A stretch of DNA of 64,000 nt from Symsagittifera roscoffensis. Its lineage: Eukaryota > Xenacoelomorpha > Acoela > Convolutidae. Location: the NCBI RefSeq assembly GCF_963678635.1, contig NC_087063.1, positions 56,385,504-56,449,503 of the forward strand. The letters are read 5' to 3'. Below, piece by piece: positions 1-11,533 of this stretch. A program made the position numbers and the translations under genes. The notes below the pieces were generated by a model, which was not told where the DNA came from, made no database searches, and saw only the letters and a program-made list of their open reading frames with translations. Positions within the stretch are counted from its first letter, which is position 1, and each line of letters opens with the position of its first letter.

Positions 1-1544
1 TAAACTCTATTTGAATTCTGCGAGCGTTTAACTCGTCCCTAAAAACAGGTTGAATATCTTTATGAAAAATAAAACTCTTTCAATTTCGGGACAAAAGGTT
101 CTTCCTCCGCTCAATAGACTGAAACTCAACTCTGTTTTTCTGGATGCCGAAGGTCCTACAACTGCCATAAACAGTCTTGCCGACGTATCAATAATTTTAT
201 TCAGCAGCAGGTTTGGTAGCAGTACCCAACTGAACCAGACAATTTTGTAAACCAAACTGATGTTTCCTTACAGCGTATTTGCGTCCAAGAAATTTTCTAG
301 AAACAAAAAGAAGGTAAAAATGAAATCACTTGAGACATAAAAACCATTTCTGATCTTGGGACGGTAACATCATTACAAAACTTCCAAGATTTTTGTTCAG
401 TGTTTCTTTGATCATAAACAAAATCAATAATTATAGTCGCATTAGGTTCATCATTGCTAATTCACACATTCAGCTGTTCATTTTATATTTCTTTATCTAG
501 TTCTCTCTGACTCTCTATCTATAACACCCAGTTCTTATTGAGAAAAAAAGATATGATAATTCTTTAACTATGAAGGTTTTTTTTAGCGAAATCCTTCCAA
601 ATCTATCACGACTGATCGTTCACTCAACATTCTAACAATTGATACAGTTCTGATCTGGTTAGTTTGACAAATAAACAGAAAAAATACTGCTTGAATGACC
701 CATTAGAATGCTGTTACACTTCCAGGGTAGCATACAGCAGTAACTGGGACCTGTGTTGTAAACAAAACCTGCAGCATCACGAAAAATTGCATGCAGACCT
801 CATTTTTTTTGAACCTTTTTAATAATTGTTCAAGGAAAAGTCTTCTATGCCAAAAACAACTCCATTTGGTCTAAGTTTGATGGCTACATAATATTTTAAA
901 TCATTTTTTTTAGAAAAGAAAAACAAAAAACACGCGCCAGAAAATAATTTCCACGGTCGGAATTTTTCAGAAAGGTTTTTTTTTCACAGTCAAATAATTC
1001 TCATGAATGATTTCCAAGTCCGCTTAGGTATATCTACGTTTTTCCAATTTCATTTGCTATTTGCTGATATATACAACTCGGTGATATAAATTTGATCAGA
1101 CCATCAGCCTTTTTTAAAACATTTTGTTCTTACAATAACTATTTTTTCAATCTGTGCTTTTTTCAATCAGTTAGTGTCAAAGTCGAGCAAGAAGTCAAAT
1201 AAGTTTTTAGAATATCATTTGACAAATGAACCGTTTTTTCAAGTTTTCTTTTTGCATAGATAGAGCAAAGTTCCAAATCAAACTAAAAGTTTCTAGACTG
1301 GTTGATAATAACACGCTGAAATATGAACTGTCAAAATCAAGGGAAAACATGCACCAACCGGAACTGAATTCCATTCCTGTTTCCATAGAGTGCCAGGGAA
1401 AAAACGAAATTTAACCACCCTTAAAACATATGTGCCCAAAAAAGTAGGAGTTTTAACCAATTTGGGGATTTAAAAAGGTCATTGCAACGGAACATCGGAA
1501 AAAAAAGAGAGAGCAAAAGCGGTCATTTTGTTAGCCACTTTTAC
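1..1544. other. AT-rich intergenic DNA, no gene recognised
   Basis: I see no protein family, RNA gene or clear repeat structure here. The open frames in this stretch are short and have no compositional or motif support. Low-complexity T and A runs are frequent. Confidence 0.5.
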
Positions 1545-2165
1545 ACTACCACTCCAGTCGCACCGAAAGTTCCGAGCACAGCCAAACTGTGCACTGGATA
1601 GGCGCACAATCTGGTGTGTGCATTATTCTGGATTCCAGAGAATTTTTTGAAATTGTTCCAAAACTTAGAACATTTCCGTGAATTCCGCGTTCGAATATCT
1701 GTAAAGTTATTTTTGTGGGCACTAGTTTTGATTCGGATTCCGCTACGAATGAATATAGGTAGATGTTCCCGATTTCGCAACCGTAAGCGGACTCCCCAAA
1801 TGTAAGAGAATTCCGCAAATTTATGCGGATTCTGCCTTCAATTTGTGGAGTCCACTTAAAATTTGCGGATTCCACTAACAGTTGCGGATTCCATGACAGC
1901 TCAAGTTTACTAAATACGTAAAATAATTTTTGTTTGTGGATTCTACAAAGTGTTCCGGATTCCTCAATTTTTGTTGCGCATTCCACATATTTTGTTGCGG
2001 ATTCCGCAAAGTTGCCTGTTTTTGGAGAGATTTTTAGCAATACAGTATTTTAGGTGTTTGTATCTGGAATCCAAAACAGCACTGAAGATAAAATACAAGT
2101 ATCAACGTTGCGATCTCCGCAAGTGTTCAGTTGTTTGGCCTGTCGCGGAATCCTCTTACAATCCA
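1545..2165. repeat. Cluster of GGATTCCGC-type modules
   Basis: The words GCGGATTC, GGATTCCAC and GGATTCCGC recur many times at spacings of roughly 25-45 bases. A second cluster at about 35640-36180 carries the complementary words (GGAATCCGC, GTGGAATCC). The stretch around 1640-1740, read on the minus strand, aligns with about 36040-36120, so the two clusters are diverged copies in opposite orientation. Open frames across this block on the minus strand are produced by the repeat and have no family resemblance. This is probably a non-autonomous dispersed repeat; its class is unknown. Confidence 0.55.
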
Positions 2166-2783
2166 AAAAACGCACAGTTTAGTCTCGTAATGTTTTTTCT
2201 TTTGTTTTTGTCAATTCTGAAGTGTTTGTGGTTTTGATTGCAGGGAGAAAGTTAAAAGTAAGCTTGCCAATTTTGTTAAAATCAGCAAAAAAATTCCAAT
2301 ACGAAGACCAAAAGATAATAACTACTTGTGCAATAAAATTAAACTCCTCGTATTAATCTGAAATCCAAATCATAACCCAAAAGGGCTTAGACTATACTAG
2401 TGAGGCATAAATGATTTTGGTACTAAGATCTCGTGAAAAACAAACTATCAAGTGGAGCGTTAGTCAATCGAAAGGTGTGACGTAGGAGGCTCACAATGAG
2501 CCGTATTCGTTGCTTCAGGTTGAGGCAACAATACACAGCCCAAAAACACCCAAAAAATTGCATATATAGTTCTTGAACAGTGGCACAACAGTGATTCTCC
2601 GTAATGAGCTGAACATAGCTCGTATGTTGGTTCTTTCTCTTGCGGATTATGAAGAAGTAAAATATTATTTTTTCTCACTTTCTTCTGAAGTTATTTGAAA
2701 GCGATTCGAAACTTTTCAATGTTTTTATTCGACAAAAAATGAAAAAAACCAAATCCTCCATGAGAGTTTGCAAGAACTAAATT
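2166..2783. other. Intergenic DNA, no gene recognised
   Basis: There are only short unsupported frames. If the epimerase-like exon at 2784-3083 is part of a real minus-strand gene, its next exons would lie in or beyond this stretch, but I could not find a plausible continuation. Confidence 0.4.
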
Positions 2784-3083
2784 TTACTGCTTAAACTTTT
2801 TTAAAAAAATAAACGTTCGAAATACATCAGCATAAATATATGATCGAAGACCTAAATTTTTTTTGAAGATCGTAATATATATATACTGACTGGCAATGTA
2901 TGAGTTTGAGCAGTTGTCAACGACGACCACTTGTAAGCCCTTGACCAGAAGCTCCAAGGTCACAATTGAGCCGATAAATCCAGCACCCCCAGTCACCAGA
3001 ATGCATGTCCCTTCTCCAAAATCCCCTCCACCTCTCCCTTCACCATTGACTACTCTAGTTCCATTCGCGATACGGGAAGACAT
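2784..3083 (-). pseudogene. UDP-glucose 4-epimerase-like N-terminal exon (fragment)
   Basis: From the ATG at 3083 the minus strand reads about 18 Gly-rich residues and then LVTGGAGFIGS, followed by LELLVKG and VVVVDNCSNS. This is the first beta-alpha-beta unit of an extended short-chain dehydrogenase: the GxxGxxG NAD-binding loop, then the second strand ending in Asp, as in GalE-type UDP-galactose/UDP-glucose 4-epimerases. Only this first Rossmann unit is present. The family is normally about 340-350 residues with a YxxxK active site, and nothing resembling the rest follows in this window. After about 2900 the frame runs into low-complexity sequence, so it either ends at a splice donor or the gene is broken. 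The residues after GFIGS are IVT where His-Thr is usual, which hints at decay. It is the only host-type protein signal in the window. It could be a true first exon with distant later exons or a captured fragment. Confidence 0.5.
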
Positions 3084-3312
3084 TTATTCAATTCTTCCGT
3101 TTCTTCTTCTGTTAAGTGGAGGCCTTATATGAGTTTCTGATGTTGGTTTGATTATACAATGCCGACTGGTCTGATGCTGACTTGGTTATTTTCAAGTTTG
3201 GTATAAAGATAAATGTTTTATTTTGTACATAAAATTTTTACTGCTTCAGACTTATAAGACTTATGTATGCTACTTTTTAAAACTTGAATAAACTCGAACT
3301 TGCTCTTGATTA

Positions 3313-3505
3313 AGTATATAAACCAGCTGAAGTATAAACCAGCCGAAATGAAAACCAACCGAAAATGCGAAGAGTATGTAAGCCAGCACAAAAAGTTACA
3401 TCATTTGATTGAATTTGCATAACTTTCTTAGCTGATATGTAACTATTACATAATACTACGTGTTTTTGGCTGGTTGACTTTTGGCCTGGTTTATACTTTG
3501 GCTTA
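3313..3505. repeat. Short inverted repeat around ATAAACCAGC
   Basis: The words TATAAACCAGCTGAAG and TATAAACCAGCCGAA at about 3316-3345 are matched in reverse complement by CCTGGTTTATACTTTGGCTT at about 3485-3504. It is possibly a small fold-back element. No coding content is supported. Confidence 0.35.
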
Positions 3506-3576
3506 TTCATATACCACCAAAATAAGCTGGAAGTGCTGAATCCGCTATACATTTGTATCAAATTGATTAAAAACAC

Positions 3577-4651
3577 CCCGGGTTGACGTCCAGAGAAGAA
3601 AAATGCTTATCATACAGTTTCATATGTGAAGTCTATGGAAAAATGCTTATCATAGAAAATTCATACAAAATTTAAAAAGTGTTTTAAAAATTTTTAATGA
3701 TACTTTTTGGTCTAATTGCCTCTTTTCAAGCTTTCTGGTCATTAAAAAATGATTTAAAATATTTTATTAAAAATGCTTTTCATACAGTTTTTATGTATGA
3801 AAATTACAAGATATTCAATTTGTCATTGAAAAAATAAAATTTTTTAAAAATCACTAAAAAACGTGTCTGGGTAACAAACTTCAAATATATTTGAACAGTT
3901 ATATCTATGATAGAAGGCATTTCGACAATCAAAAACATAATTTTAAAGTCGGTCAGAAAAATGCTAATCATATAGGAAATTGTATGATATCCATTTTTTT
4001 GAAAAGCAAAAACAAAAATTTGAGTTAGAAAAATTTTAATCCCTTTTTTAGTTGCAAACTTGTTTTTGTGCTAAAAGATAAAGTTTCCGAAAAAAAATTT
4101 GACTTTTTGTGTTTATAACGTAGTCCAGGATGAGTTTTTCACACAAAAATCCAAAAATCACAAGGAAGTGTTTTTTTTGTGAACACGATTATTTTCTTTT
4201 GTTTCAATTGCTAAAATAAAAATAAATTTATATAAAAACAGACTTTTTTTTCTCAAACATCAAATTTTTAAACTGAAAAATATCTAAGCATATTCGCAAA
4301 GTTACTCTTTTGGTACATAATTTCATGTGAAAATGTTAAAACATATTTTGATAGCTAAAATCACCAAATGCAGTTTATATGCTTGATAACTGCCAGTTAC
4401 ACTCTGGGTCTTCTTATGACAAAAAATCCTTTGTTAGTGTTTCGGATGAAACACGAAAGTTCGAAACAAAAACTTTTTGTATTTTCATTCATGGAAAAAA
4501 ATCGTTGTCATACAATTTCATTTGTCGAAAAAATGCTTATTTTGCTCTTTTCATACACTTACTTTTGCTCTATGAAATTGTACGAAAGAGTATGATAAGC
4601 AATTTTTTCATACATCAACATTGTATGATAAGCATTTTTTGTCAACCCGGG
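3577..4651. mobile_element. Non-autonomous inverted-repeat element, about 1.08 kb
   Basis: The left edge reads CCCGGGTTGAC followed within about 15 bases by AATGCTTATCATACA. The right edge reads TGTATGATAAGCATT then GTCAACCCGGG, the reverse complement. The interior carries many further copies of AATGCTTATCATA in both orientations (for example near 3600, 3640, 3775, 3960, 4540 and 4590), the sub-terminal repeat pattern of many non-autonomous DNA transposons. No transposase frame is present. I cannot identify a clear target-site duplication. Superfamily unknown. Confidence 0.6.
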
Positions 4652-5309
4652 ACGTTGTACTTTTGTTGCACACATCATAAAAGTAGTTTTACATAATCAT
4701 CTTAAATACATTTCAGTATGCGAATCAGACGTCATTTGCAAATGCAGGAGCAGATCTACGTTTTTTCTCGAGTAGGGCGAGGATGGTGGTTTCGAAAACT
4801 TTGTTGACCTTTTTTTAGGTCGAACAAATAGATTTTCCGAGCTCTCCCCAAAGCACTGAAAAGATCCTGTTTTGGTCAAAATTTAGCGCCGCAGGCAAAC
4901 TGTTACAAAACAGGCGTTCATAGGCGCTTTTACGATAATGTTGACCAAAAACCCGCGTTGTTTTGGGCGTGAAATCCCCCCTCATTTTTTAATATATCGG
5001 CCAAGAACGTGCCTGTAGAGAATTTTTAGGCTGAAGCGGCTAAAAATGGAGGTCTTAAACTAGAATCAAATGGAGATCCTTTGTGATGTCAGGGGGTCGA
5101 ATCACTGAATGGATGGGGGCGCCCGTCCTAAGTTCACTAATGTGTGAAATGCTATCGATAAATTGTAACAAATTCAGTCGACTCATACATAGTTTCATAA
5201 GACGAAGTTTTATAGTTGGCTTTTGAATTGTGTTTTCAGATTTCTGTTCAAATTGATATAGTTTTTCTTTGGTACATTTTCTTTGTTGCGGTTATTTACT
5301 TCATCCATT
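4652..5309. other. Intergenic DNA, no gene recognised
   Basis: Nothing with protein-family resemblance was found on either strand. Confidence 0.4.
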
Positions 5310-5525
5310 TTGACCAAAAATGCTAGTCTTACACTTTCCATACAATTCCATACGTACAGAAAATAGCATGAAAGGTCTATGATTAGTATTTTTTCATTTG
5401 TGGAAATTCTATGACTAGTGTTTTTAAATTATGGAAAGTGTATGACTAGCATTTTTTCATATATAGAAATTGTAAAAATAGAAAATATTCATATTTGAAA
5501 ATTTAATGACTAGCATTTTTTAACA
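5310..5525. repeat. Small inverted-repeat element with AATGCTAGTC motif
   Basis: It begins near TGACCAAAAATGCTAGTC and ends near GACTAGCATTTTTTAACA, which are reverse complements apart from a few bases. The internal words TATGACTAGCATTTTTTCATA repeat about every 55-60 bases. The layout is a miniature version of the 3577-4651 element, with AATGCTAGTC replacing AATGCTTATC, so the two are probably related families. Confidence 0.45.
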
Positions 5526-5734
5526 ATTACAAATCCAGCAAAATGAGGCAAAAAGCTACTTTAATTCCCATCCCATACGACGAGCAGTCTCTGAACAGTG
5601 AAAACCAGAAAAAACTTGTTTTCGCATAGTCAATTCTCCTCACACGCTGAAAAAGCAGAGCATTTCTTAATCTTATCCTAGGTGGACGCCAAACCAGGAG
5701 AGACTGCCTCAGAAAAAGTCAGAAAAAAAGCCTG

Positions 5735-5850
5735 TTAGCTAGCTGAGGAATCCAAAACAAGAAACAGTCCACCAGAGGCATCAATGTTCTGGAATTCATC
5801 TCTTCCAATCACATCTGATATCAACATCTGAAATAGTTCCCTATAAAACA
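5735..5850 (-). CDS. Candidate terminal exon of unknown gene
   Basis: On the minus strand a nematode-style acceptor (CTATTTCAG) is followed directly by an open frame starting MLISDVIGRDEF. It runs about 30 codons with balanced codon use and ends at TAG. I do not recognise the protein, and I found no convincing upstream exon. It may be chance. Confidence 0.2.
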
Positions 5851-5920
5851 CACAATTTTTGACACATAAGTTGAAAAATTGAAACAAACATTTAAACATC
5901 AACAAACATTCAAACATCAT

Positions 5921-8900
5921 AAAAATCCTAAATTATTCCCATGTGAGAATTATCAAAATTTGAGATCACTTTTGGAATCAAGTATGAGAAGATGCACTTA
6001 GAAGTCGGCCACATAAACACCAAATTGTACCGATTTGCAAGGTAAAAACTGTGCAAAAACGTGTATCTGGATGCCATCGATTGGCTGACTTTCGACTAGT
6101 TCTTCTCAGATACGTATCCTCTGATGACCTTCAAAACTATTTTTGGCCGATAGAGAGCAAGTTAGTAAAGAACACAAAGGTGAAGCAGAGCTCCGCATCA
6201 TTCGAAGTAAAACAAAAACTGAAGTCGGAAAAAAAAGAAAAACATTGAAAAAAACTAGGCATATCAAGACACACAAACAAAACACAAAGAACTTTATAAG
6301 AGTAGTCACTACTCTTGAAATGTCAAACAAAGGCAAACCTTTAACACAAAGGTTACTTACAAACACAGACACTCACACCTCAGAAAAGACAACTCGCAAT
6401 AAAAGACAACTCGCATTAAAAGACAACTCGCAATATGCTCATCGCCGCAGTCCCTAAACTAAGCTGTTGAAAACAAAACAGGACTGCTCGTGTCAGGGCA
6501 AAACCTTGAATGTTCCGACTGCCTTTTAAGGTCTACGAAGCAGTAAAAACAATAAAAAGTTAAATGCAGTAAAGCAAAACGAACATTTTTTTCTCAAAAT
6601 TAGATATTTTTTGTAAAACTCAACACGCCATATAAAGTGCAAAGCGATAGAATGTGCGCGATTTGATGAACAATTTTTAACGAAAGACTAGAACTTAATC
6701 ATATAGGACAGTCACAGTAAACAGGCAAATTGGACTTAAACTTTGTCAAACAATGACTAGAAAGACAACAAAGACAACAAAAAATTACAAACAATTTTTC
6801 CCGGCAAATTGGACTTAAACTTTGTCAAACAATGACTAGAAAGACAACAAAGACAACAAAAAATTATTCCAAAAAATTTAATTTTTTTGGTTTTTTTGCA
6901 GATTTTTAAATTGTTAACTATTTCCTTCCAAAGACCGCGCTGAACAATCTTTTTTGAAAGAAATTAACTAGAACCGAACTAACAATGCCGGGCCTGTTCT
7001 TCTATATAAAAAAGTCTGCTTGCTTACTTTACTTTATCGGAATCGATGCGAAACTCAAAACAAAAAGTTTAAAGCAATTTTTCTCGGGGACATTTGATTG
7101 AAAAATTTCCATTGTTGTTCAAATCAATGCCGAAAGGCTTTGATTTGATGATATATCAATATTAGAATTTTAGTGAACATTTGTGGAAATTCTCAGGGTT
7201 GAAAAACAAAATAAGCCTTCTCCCTTGCTTTTCTTGATAAAAGTTTGACGAAAAATCAAAAATTTTGAACCTGTGATTTTTCGGTAAGGGGTCATTTTCT
7301 TATATGTGTTTAATGTCGTTGGAATCACAACTGATGAAGTTTTAAATTGATGTTGCACTCGATTCATTCAATGATTATTTGTGGTACATGAGTTTGCGTG
7401 GAAATCAAAACGAGTTAAACACACCCGAATACAAGATTCCGCCCATTTTTCAAACGGTCGGACAATGAATTAGTTTTTCTTACAGAGAAATTCTGTATTA
7501 TAATTTTTCCTTTTCCTGTAATTAAAAAGCCAGCGACTTTATTACAAAAAGTTTATGGCAGGGACACGGAATTTTTTTTACAACGAAAGTGTTAAATACC
7601 TTTTTTTAACTTAAATTATATGACCAGGGCCTTTTCGAAAAACGAACAAAAATTACCTGATTCGAGGTTTGGTAATTAGTCCGGAAAAGTATGTACCAAG
7701 CTTTTCTAGCACACAAAAACGCAGTTAAGTGGCAGTTACCGCACAGGTACACTGCATTCGGTGATTTGCCATGAAGAAATTTTTTCTAGACTGTCCCACA
7801 AAATAAATACAAAGAACGTAACGTTTTGTATATAGCAAGAAAAATTGTATTTTGAATCTTTCAACAATTAATTATGGTAGCTTTTTTTTTACAATTTTAG
7901 GTTTTCTTAGCACACACTTTGGGTCCTAACAAAAAAATTAGCTTATCATTTTTAGATTTGTTGTTGAAAAACTAAGCATTGCTTACGTTTGAGACACAAA
8001 AAGGAAATTTTGCCAGCGATTTTTTTTCGTTCAACGTCAAGCAATTGCAAAAATGAATGAAAAGAGAAATGAAAAATGCATATCAAGTTCATGAAAAAAA
8101 CATATCAAGTTTTAATAAACAAAAATTTATCTATATGTAATTGTCTGCACAAATTTTAATCACGTTTGAGTCCTTTGTGTGTTTTGTTGCTTGTTAGACT
8201 TGGTGACAATGTGAAGTTTGCACTGGAGTTCAAGTATGTAACAGGAGTGCCGTGGGTTTTAACAGTATAACTAATAACACTTGTACTGGACGAAGTTTTT
8301 CTCATTATATCCGTATCCATATCAGAATCGTGTTTACATGCTTATAAACGGTTAACCGGTATTATGAGAAACACTTGTATTGGGCGAGGGTTTTTTCTGT
8401 ATACCGGTATCATATTAAAAGCTTGATAAGAAGCTATGAGCATAGACTGGTGTTGAGTCGGATACAAAATGAAAGGATGATCACACAAAGTTACGAAATT
8501 TTTGGTTCGATTTTTTTTCTATTTTTCCGTTAGTCCACGGTGTTTTATGTGGATTGATCTAAGTGGACCTTTGTAGTCAAAGTGTACTGTTTTTTTTATT
8601 TGCCTCTAATTGTCCCCTAAGTTGTACATTAGCTCATTCATTCATACCTTTTTTGGTGTATTTTTCTAACAATCAATTTAATCATGAAGAAACATTTTAA
8701 ACCACCTAAATAGGCCTGGCTCATAAAAATATCTTTTAATGCTTTACAAAATTTCGAATTCGCCTTTTGAAAATTAGTGGACGTTTATGTGCAAATTCAA
8801 AGCAAACTAGAATAATTATAAGAATAGGCAGGCTTTTGGACTTTGAGTGCAATCGCTTTTGTGGTCATTGATAACTATTTATCTCCATTTTTTCCAAGAA

Positions 8901-9870
8901 ACAGTAACTCGCATCAACGTAGACAGGCTTTTAGCCCTTTATCATGACAAATACGATGAATTAGGTTTAGTTTATAAGTGCTTTGCCTGTTTTTAGCAAA
9001 ACTTTGACCTCTGTAATGACTGGGTCGTTTGATTTTTCTTCAAGAAACGTTTCTACGTTCAAGCTAGCGTGCTTTGCAAAACAATCACTCATTTTTATAG
9101 ATAGATCAAAAGATCCGGATGTTTTTTTTTCTTAAAGGAGACTAATCGGTTCAATCAGTTCGAGTTTTGATACAAACTTTTCTTTTGCGTGATCTGGTTA
9201 ATTTGATTTGCAAATCTGAATAAGTCCTTGATTTTCTGAATTACATTGTAAGATACTTTATAATAATCTAGAGCAACTTCGATGCTTATTCCCGTTATGT
9301 CTCTTATAGTGATCATTTTCAGTTTTATTTTGTTTATTTCAGCATTTGCAGAATATCAATCGTTTTGAAAAATTTCATTATGGTTCGAGATTACTTTATG
9401 TTAAAATTGATATTTTTTGATATCTGTAATGGGCACTTTTTGGCTCAAAGATCAGGAGACGCTAAGGTAAAAATTATTTTCAAGTTGAGGAATTTCGTCA
9501 AAATATCCTAATATTTGATGAATCTATTGGAAAAACTTTCCTTTTCTGGACTAACCCACAAACTATATTAGATAAGAGAATGCATCGTATTAAATTGCCA
9601 TGGCAAGAAGTTTAATTTCAAAAAAACTGCTTCGATATTATAAACATTCCATTATAAACATTAAGATAGCAGCCGCCTGATTTTTTAAATTAGAATTGTT
9701 AAGATGTATTGTTTCCAAAGTTTTATTTAATTATGTAAAAAATAACTGCGTTAGTTAGTGAATTTTGGTGTGAGAATCCATTTTTTCGCTGATTTTTTCA
9801 AAATAAATATTGAATGAAACTCCCTGATTAGCTTTCTATCGTTTGTTTCATTGTAATTTATTCACCTCAT
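5921..9870. other. Long intergenic stretch with short local repeats
   Basis: No gene is recognised in almost 4 kb. Visible local structure includes three copies of an 18-base unit AAAAGACAACTCGCAATA at about 6384-6437. A word of about 65 bases is directly repeated 79 bases apart (starts 6724 and 6803). Two diverged copies of a block beginning ACACTTGTA lie near 8277 and 8370. The open frames around 6050-6460 are Lys/Thr-rich or repeat-derived and are not supported. Confidence 0.45.
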
Positions 9871-10282
9871 TGGAACCTGATCTAAACTACATTTTATTAT
9901 TGGATAAATTAGATATTTTACCACTGTAAAGTATTTAATATTAACCAATCATGATCCATCTAACTAACAACCCACTTATTTGTAAGTGCTGAAATTACTT
10001 GTAATTTCAGCACCAGAGAGAGATTTGAATTTAACTTAGAAATTAGTTGCCTCTCCAAAGGAACTTCAGCAGCCGCAATAAACCAGTATACCCTAGATCT
10101 ATTGAGCCTAGCAGAGACTAGTTAAACAACCTGAGACTAGATAGTATAAGAGTAAGATTAGGATCGGTATTAGACTAAGAAGTTGCACGAATCTATCCGG
10201 CCGAAAATAAGATAGCGTGACGAGCAGACGGTGTACCCTATCCGAAATTACTCTATGAGTTAACCACATCGGTTCTAACTCA
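9871..10282 (+). repeat. 5' LTR (412 bp)
   Basis: It starts TGGAACCTG and ends TCTAACTCA, with the usual TG...CA termini; GAACC near the start and GGTTC near the end form a short inverted repeat. It is the same length as the LTR at 31749-32160. By eye the two differ at about four positions: C/T and T/G near the start, C/A in GATCCATC and C/A in CCGCAATAA. Confidence 0.92.
9986..10013. promoter_or_regulatory. Perfect 28-bp palindrome in the 5' LTR
   Basis: The 13-base arm GTGCTGAAATTAC is followed by TT and then its exact reverse complement GTAATTTCAGCAC. The same palindrome is present unchanged in the 3' LTR. In RNA it would form a hairpin with a minimal loop; in DNA it could be a dimeric protein-binding site. 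Function unknown. Confidence 0.75.
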
Positions 10283-10284
10283 TC

Positions 10285-10300
10285 TGGTGCGACCATAAGT
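10285..10300 (+). promoter_or_regulatory. Candidate primer binding site
   Basis: Two bases after the LTR the sequence reads TGGTGCGACCATAAG. It starts with TGG, the complement of the CCA end of a tRNA, and the first ten bases would pair with a tRNA ending GGTCGCACCA. I cannot assign the tRNA without a tRNA set from the species. Confidence 0.45.
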
Positions 10301-10929
10301 ATCGAAAAAGACCTTAATAGCTTAGAATTAACCAAAAATAGATTAGAATTTAGACAAAACATTTTTAAAATGTTATACGACGATAATTTAATCGAAATGT
10401 CTCTACGACTCAATAGATCAGAGCCAATATTCTGAACGATAACAGAACTACCCGGAATTGCAAGAAGACCTCGAACCAGAGACGACATACGAAAAAATAG
10501 AAACTTACCAAATAGTTATATGATAGTACGGCAAAAGCCAACACAGACTTTTATATTTAGAATTTTATTAGCAATGAATTTAGATTTTCATTTGCAAACA
10601 TAAAATCTTGAAGTCAATCTTCATAATCATTTCAGGCGCTAAACAAAACTATTATTATACAATAACGATTGATAAAAAGATCTCAGATCGTTTTCCTAAA
10701 ATTCTGCAGTATTATATAAGACATGTTTGGAAAATATTTATTGAAAATCAAAATAAAAATTAGTAGCATGACAATAAACTGTTAGTAATCATAAAATCAT
10801 CAGTTGTCCCAGCTTCATCACCTAAAACATAACAGCAATCATAAGCTCACTAATATCATTAAAACACTAAACCTTTTCTTAAATAAATTTAAACCATTTT
10901 AAACTTAAATTCACTTAATCTTAAAATCA

Positions 10930-11016
10930 GATCATCAAGGCTTATCCTTGGATCTTAATTAATTTTCTATTTAATTAAATTTACAAAACTTGATCATCAA
11001 GGCCTATCCTTGGATC
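10930..11016 (+). promoter_or_regulatory. Array of three leader hairpins
   Basis: A 25-base unit, GATCATCAAGG then a 5-base loop then CCTTGGATC, occurs at 10930-10954 and again at 10992-11016 with one base change. Each can fold with ATCAAGG pairing to CCTTGGAT around a bulge. Between them TTAATTAA at 10955-10962 can pair with TTAATTAA at 10971-10978. Three neighbouring stem-loops in the leader of an LTR element resemble a packaging or dimerisation region by position; this is not proven. Confidence 0.5.
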
Positions 11017-11230
11017 AAAAAGAACAATTTTGTTCTCCCCCACCCACTTAGCTAGTGTCTAACGACCTCAAACGTCGATTCACTATCCACCCCTTTCAAA
11101 AAACCCAAGACTAATAGAAATTTTTGAACAAAACTAATCATTCAAATTAGGATAAACAGTGAAGAACTTCGGTTATTCATCCTTCACTTGAACCCTCCTC
11201 TTATCAGACCCAGGATAAATCGTAGACTTA

Positions 11231-11354
11231 GTAAGTTTAAAAAAGTATCTAACGAACTACTCGCGTTCTAATTATACCTGAACCTTGTGGATCGATTTAC
11301 TATTCTCCAACCCTTGAACACAATCACTACCCTTAAGTAAGATTAAGTAAGTTA
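11231..11354 (+). promoter_or_regulatory. Candidate splice donors in the leader
   Basis: GTAAGTTT at 11231, GTAAGATT at 11337 and GTAAGTTA at 11347 match nematode 5' splice-site consensus. They lie upstream of all ORFs, where a retroviral major donor would sit. The acceptor-like TTCTTTTTCTAG before the Ser/Pro/Gln-rich ORF would be a suitable partner for subgenomic mRNAs. RNA evidence is required. Confidence 0.3.
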
Positions 11355-11533
11355 ACACCTTAGCTTATACTAGCCACGAGAAAGTAAAAAATCATTCTTC
11401 GGAATCGATATACTTTTCTCTCCAACCCTGAACAAATAGACTCAGGTTAAGCTAACCAAAAAATCGTAAGGACTAACAATTTAAGAAAATAGAAATCATC
11501 AAACAAATTTTTGCATCCGTCATCCTAAACCTT

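Larger units (their letters stand above)
10283..11533 (+). other. Retroelement 5' leader (untranslated)
   Basis: These 1.25 kb between the LTR and the first supported ORF have no recognisable coding frame. They hold the candidate primer binding site at the start, an array of hairpins at 10930-11016 and several GTAAG splice-donor-like words. Long leaders of this type in retroviruses hold packaging and splicing signals; here that is inference from position and structure. Confidence 0.55.

Noticed and set aside
1546..2040. 164-codon minus-strand frame
   Set aside because: It lies entirely in the GGATTCCGC repeat cluster and gives a repetitive, unfamiliar protein; the same effect is seen on both strands at 35763-36265.
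4697..4879. Minus-strand frame of 60 codons
   Set aside because: No motif, no splice context and no resemblance to a known family.
6051..6457. Overlapping frames with a faint transposase-like stretch (LLRYVSSDDLQNYF)
   Set aside because: The resemblance to P-element/THAP-type transposases is too short and no catalytic motif follows; the rest is Lys/Thr-rich low complexity.
10108..10488. 126-codon minus-strand frame over the 5' LTR edge
   Set aside because: It overlaps the LTR and leader on the antisense strand and has no family features; it is truncated in the 3' LTR.
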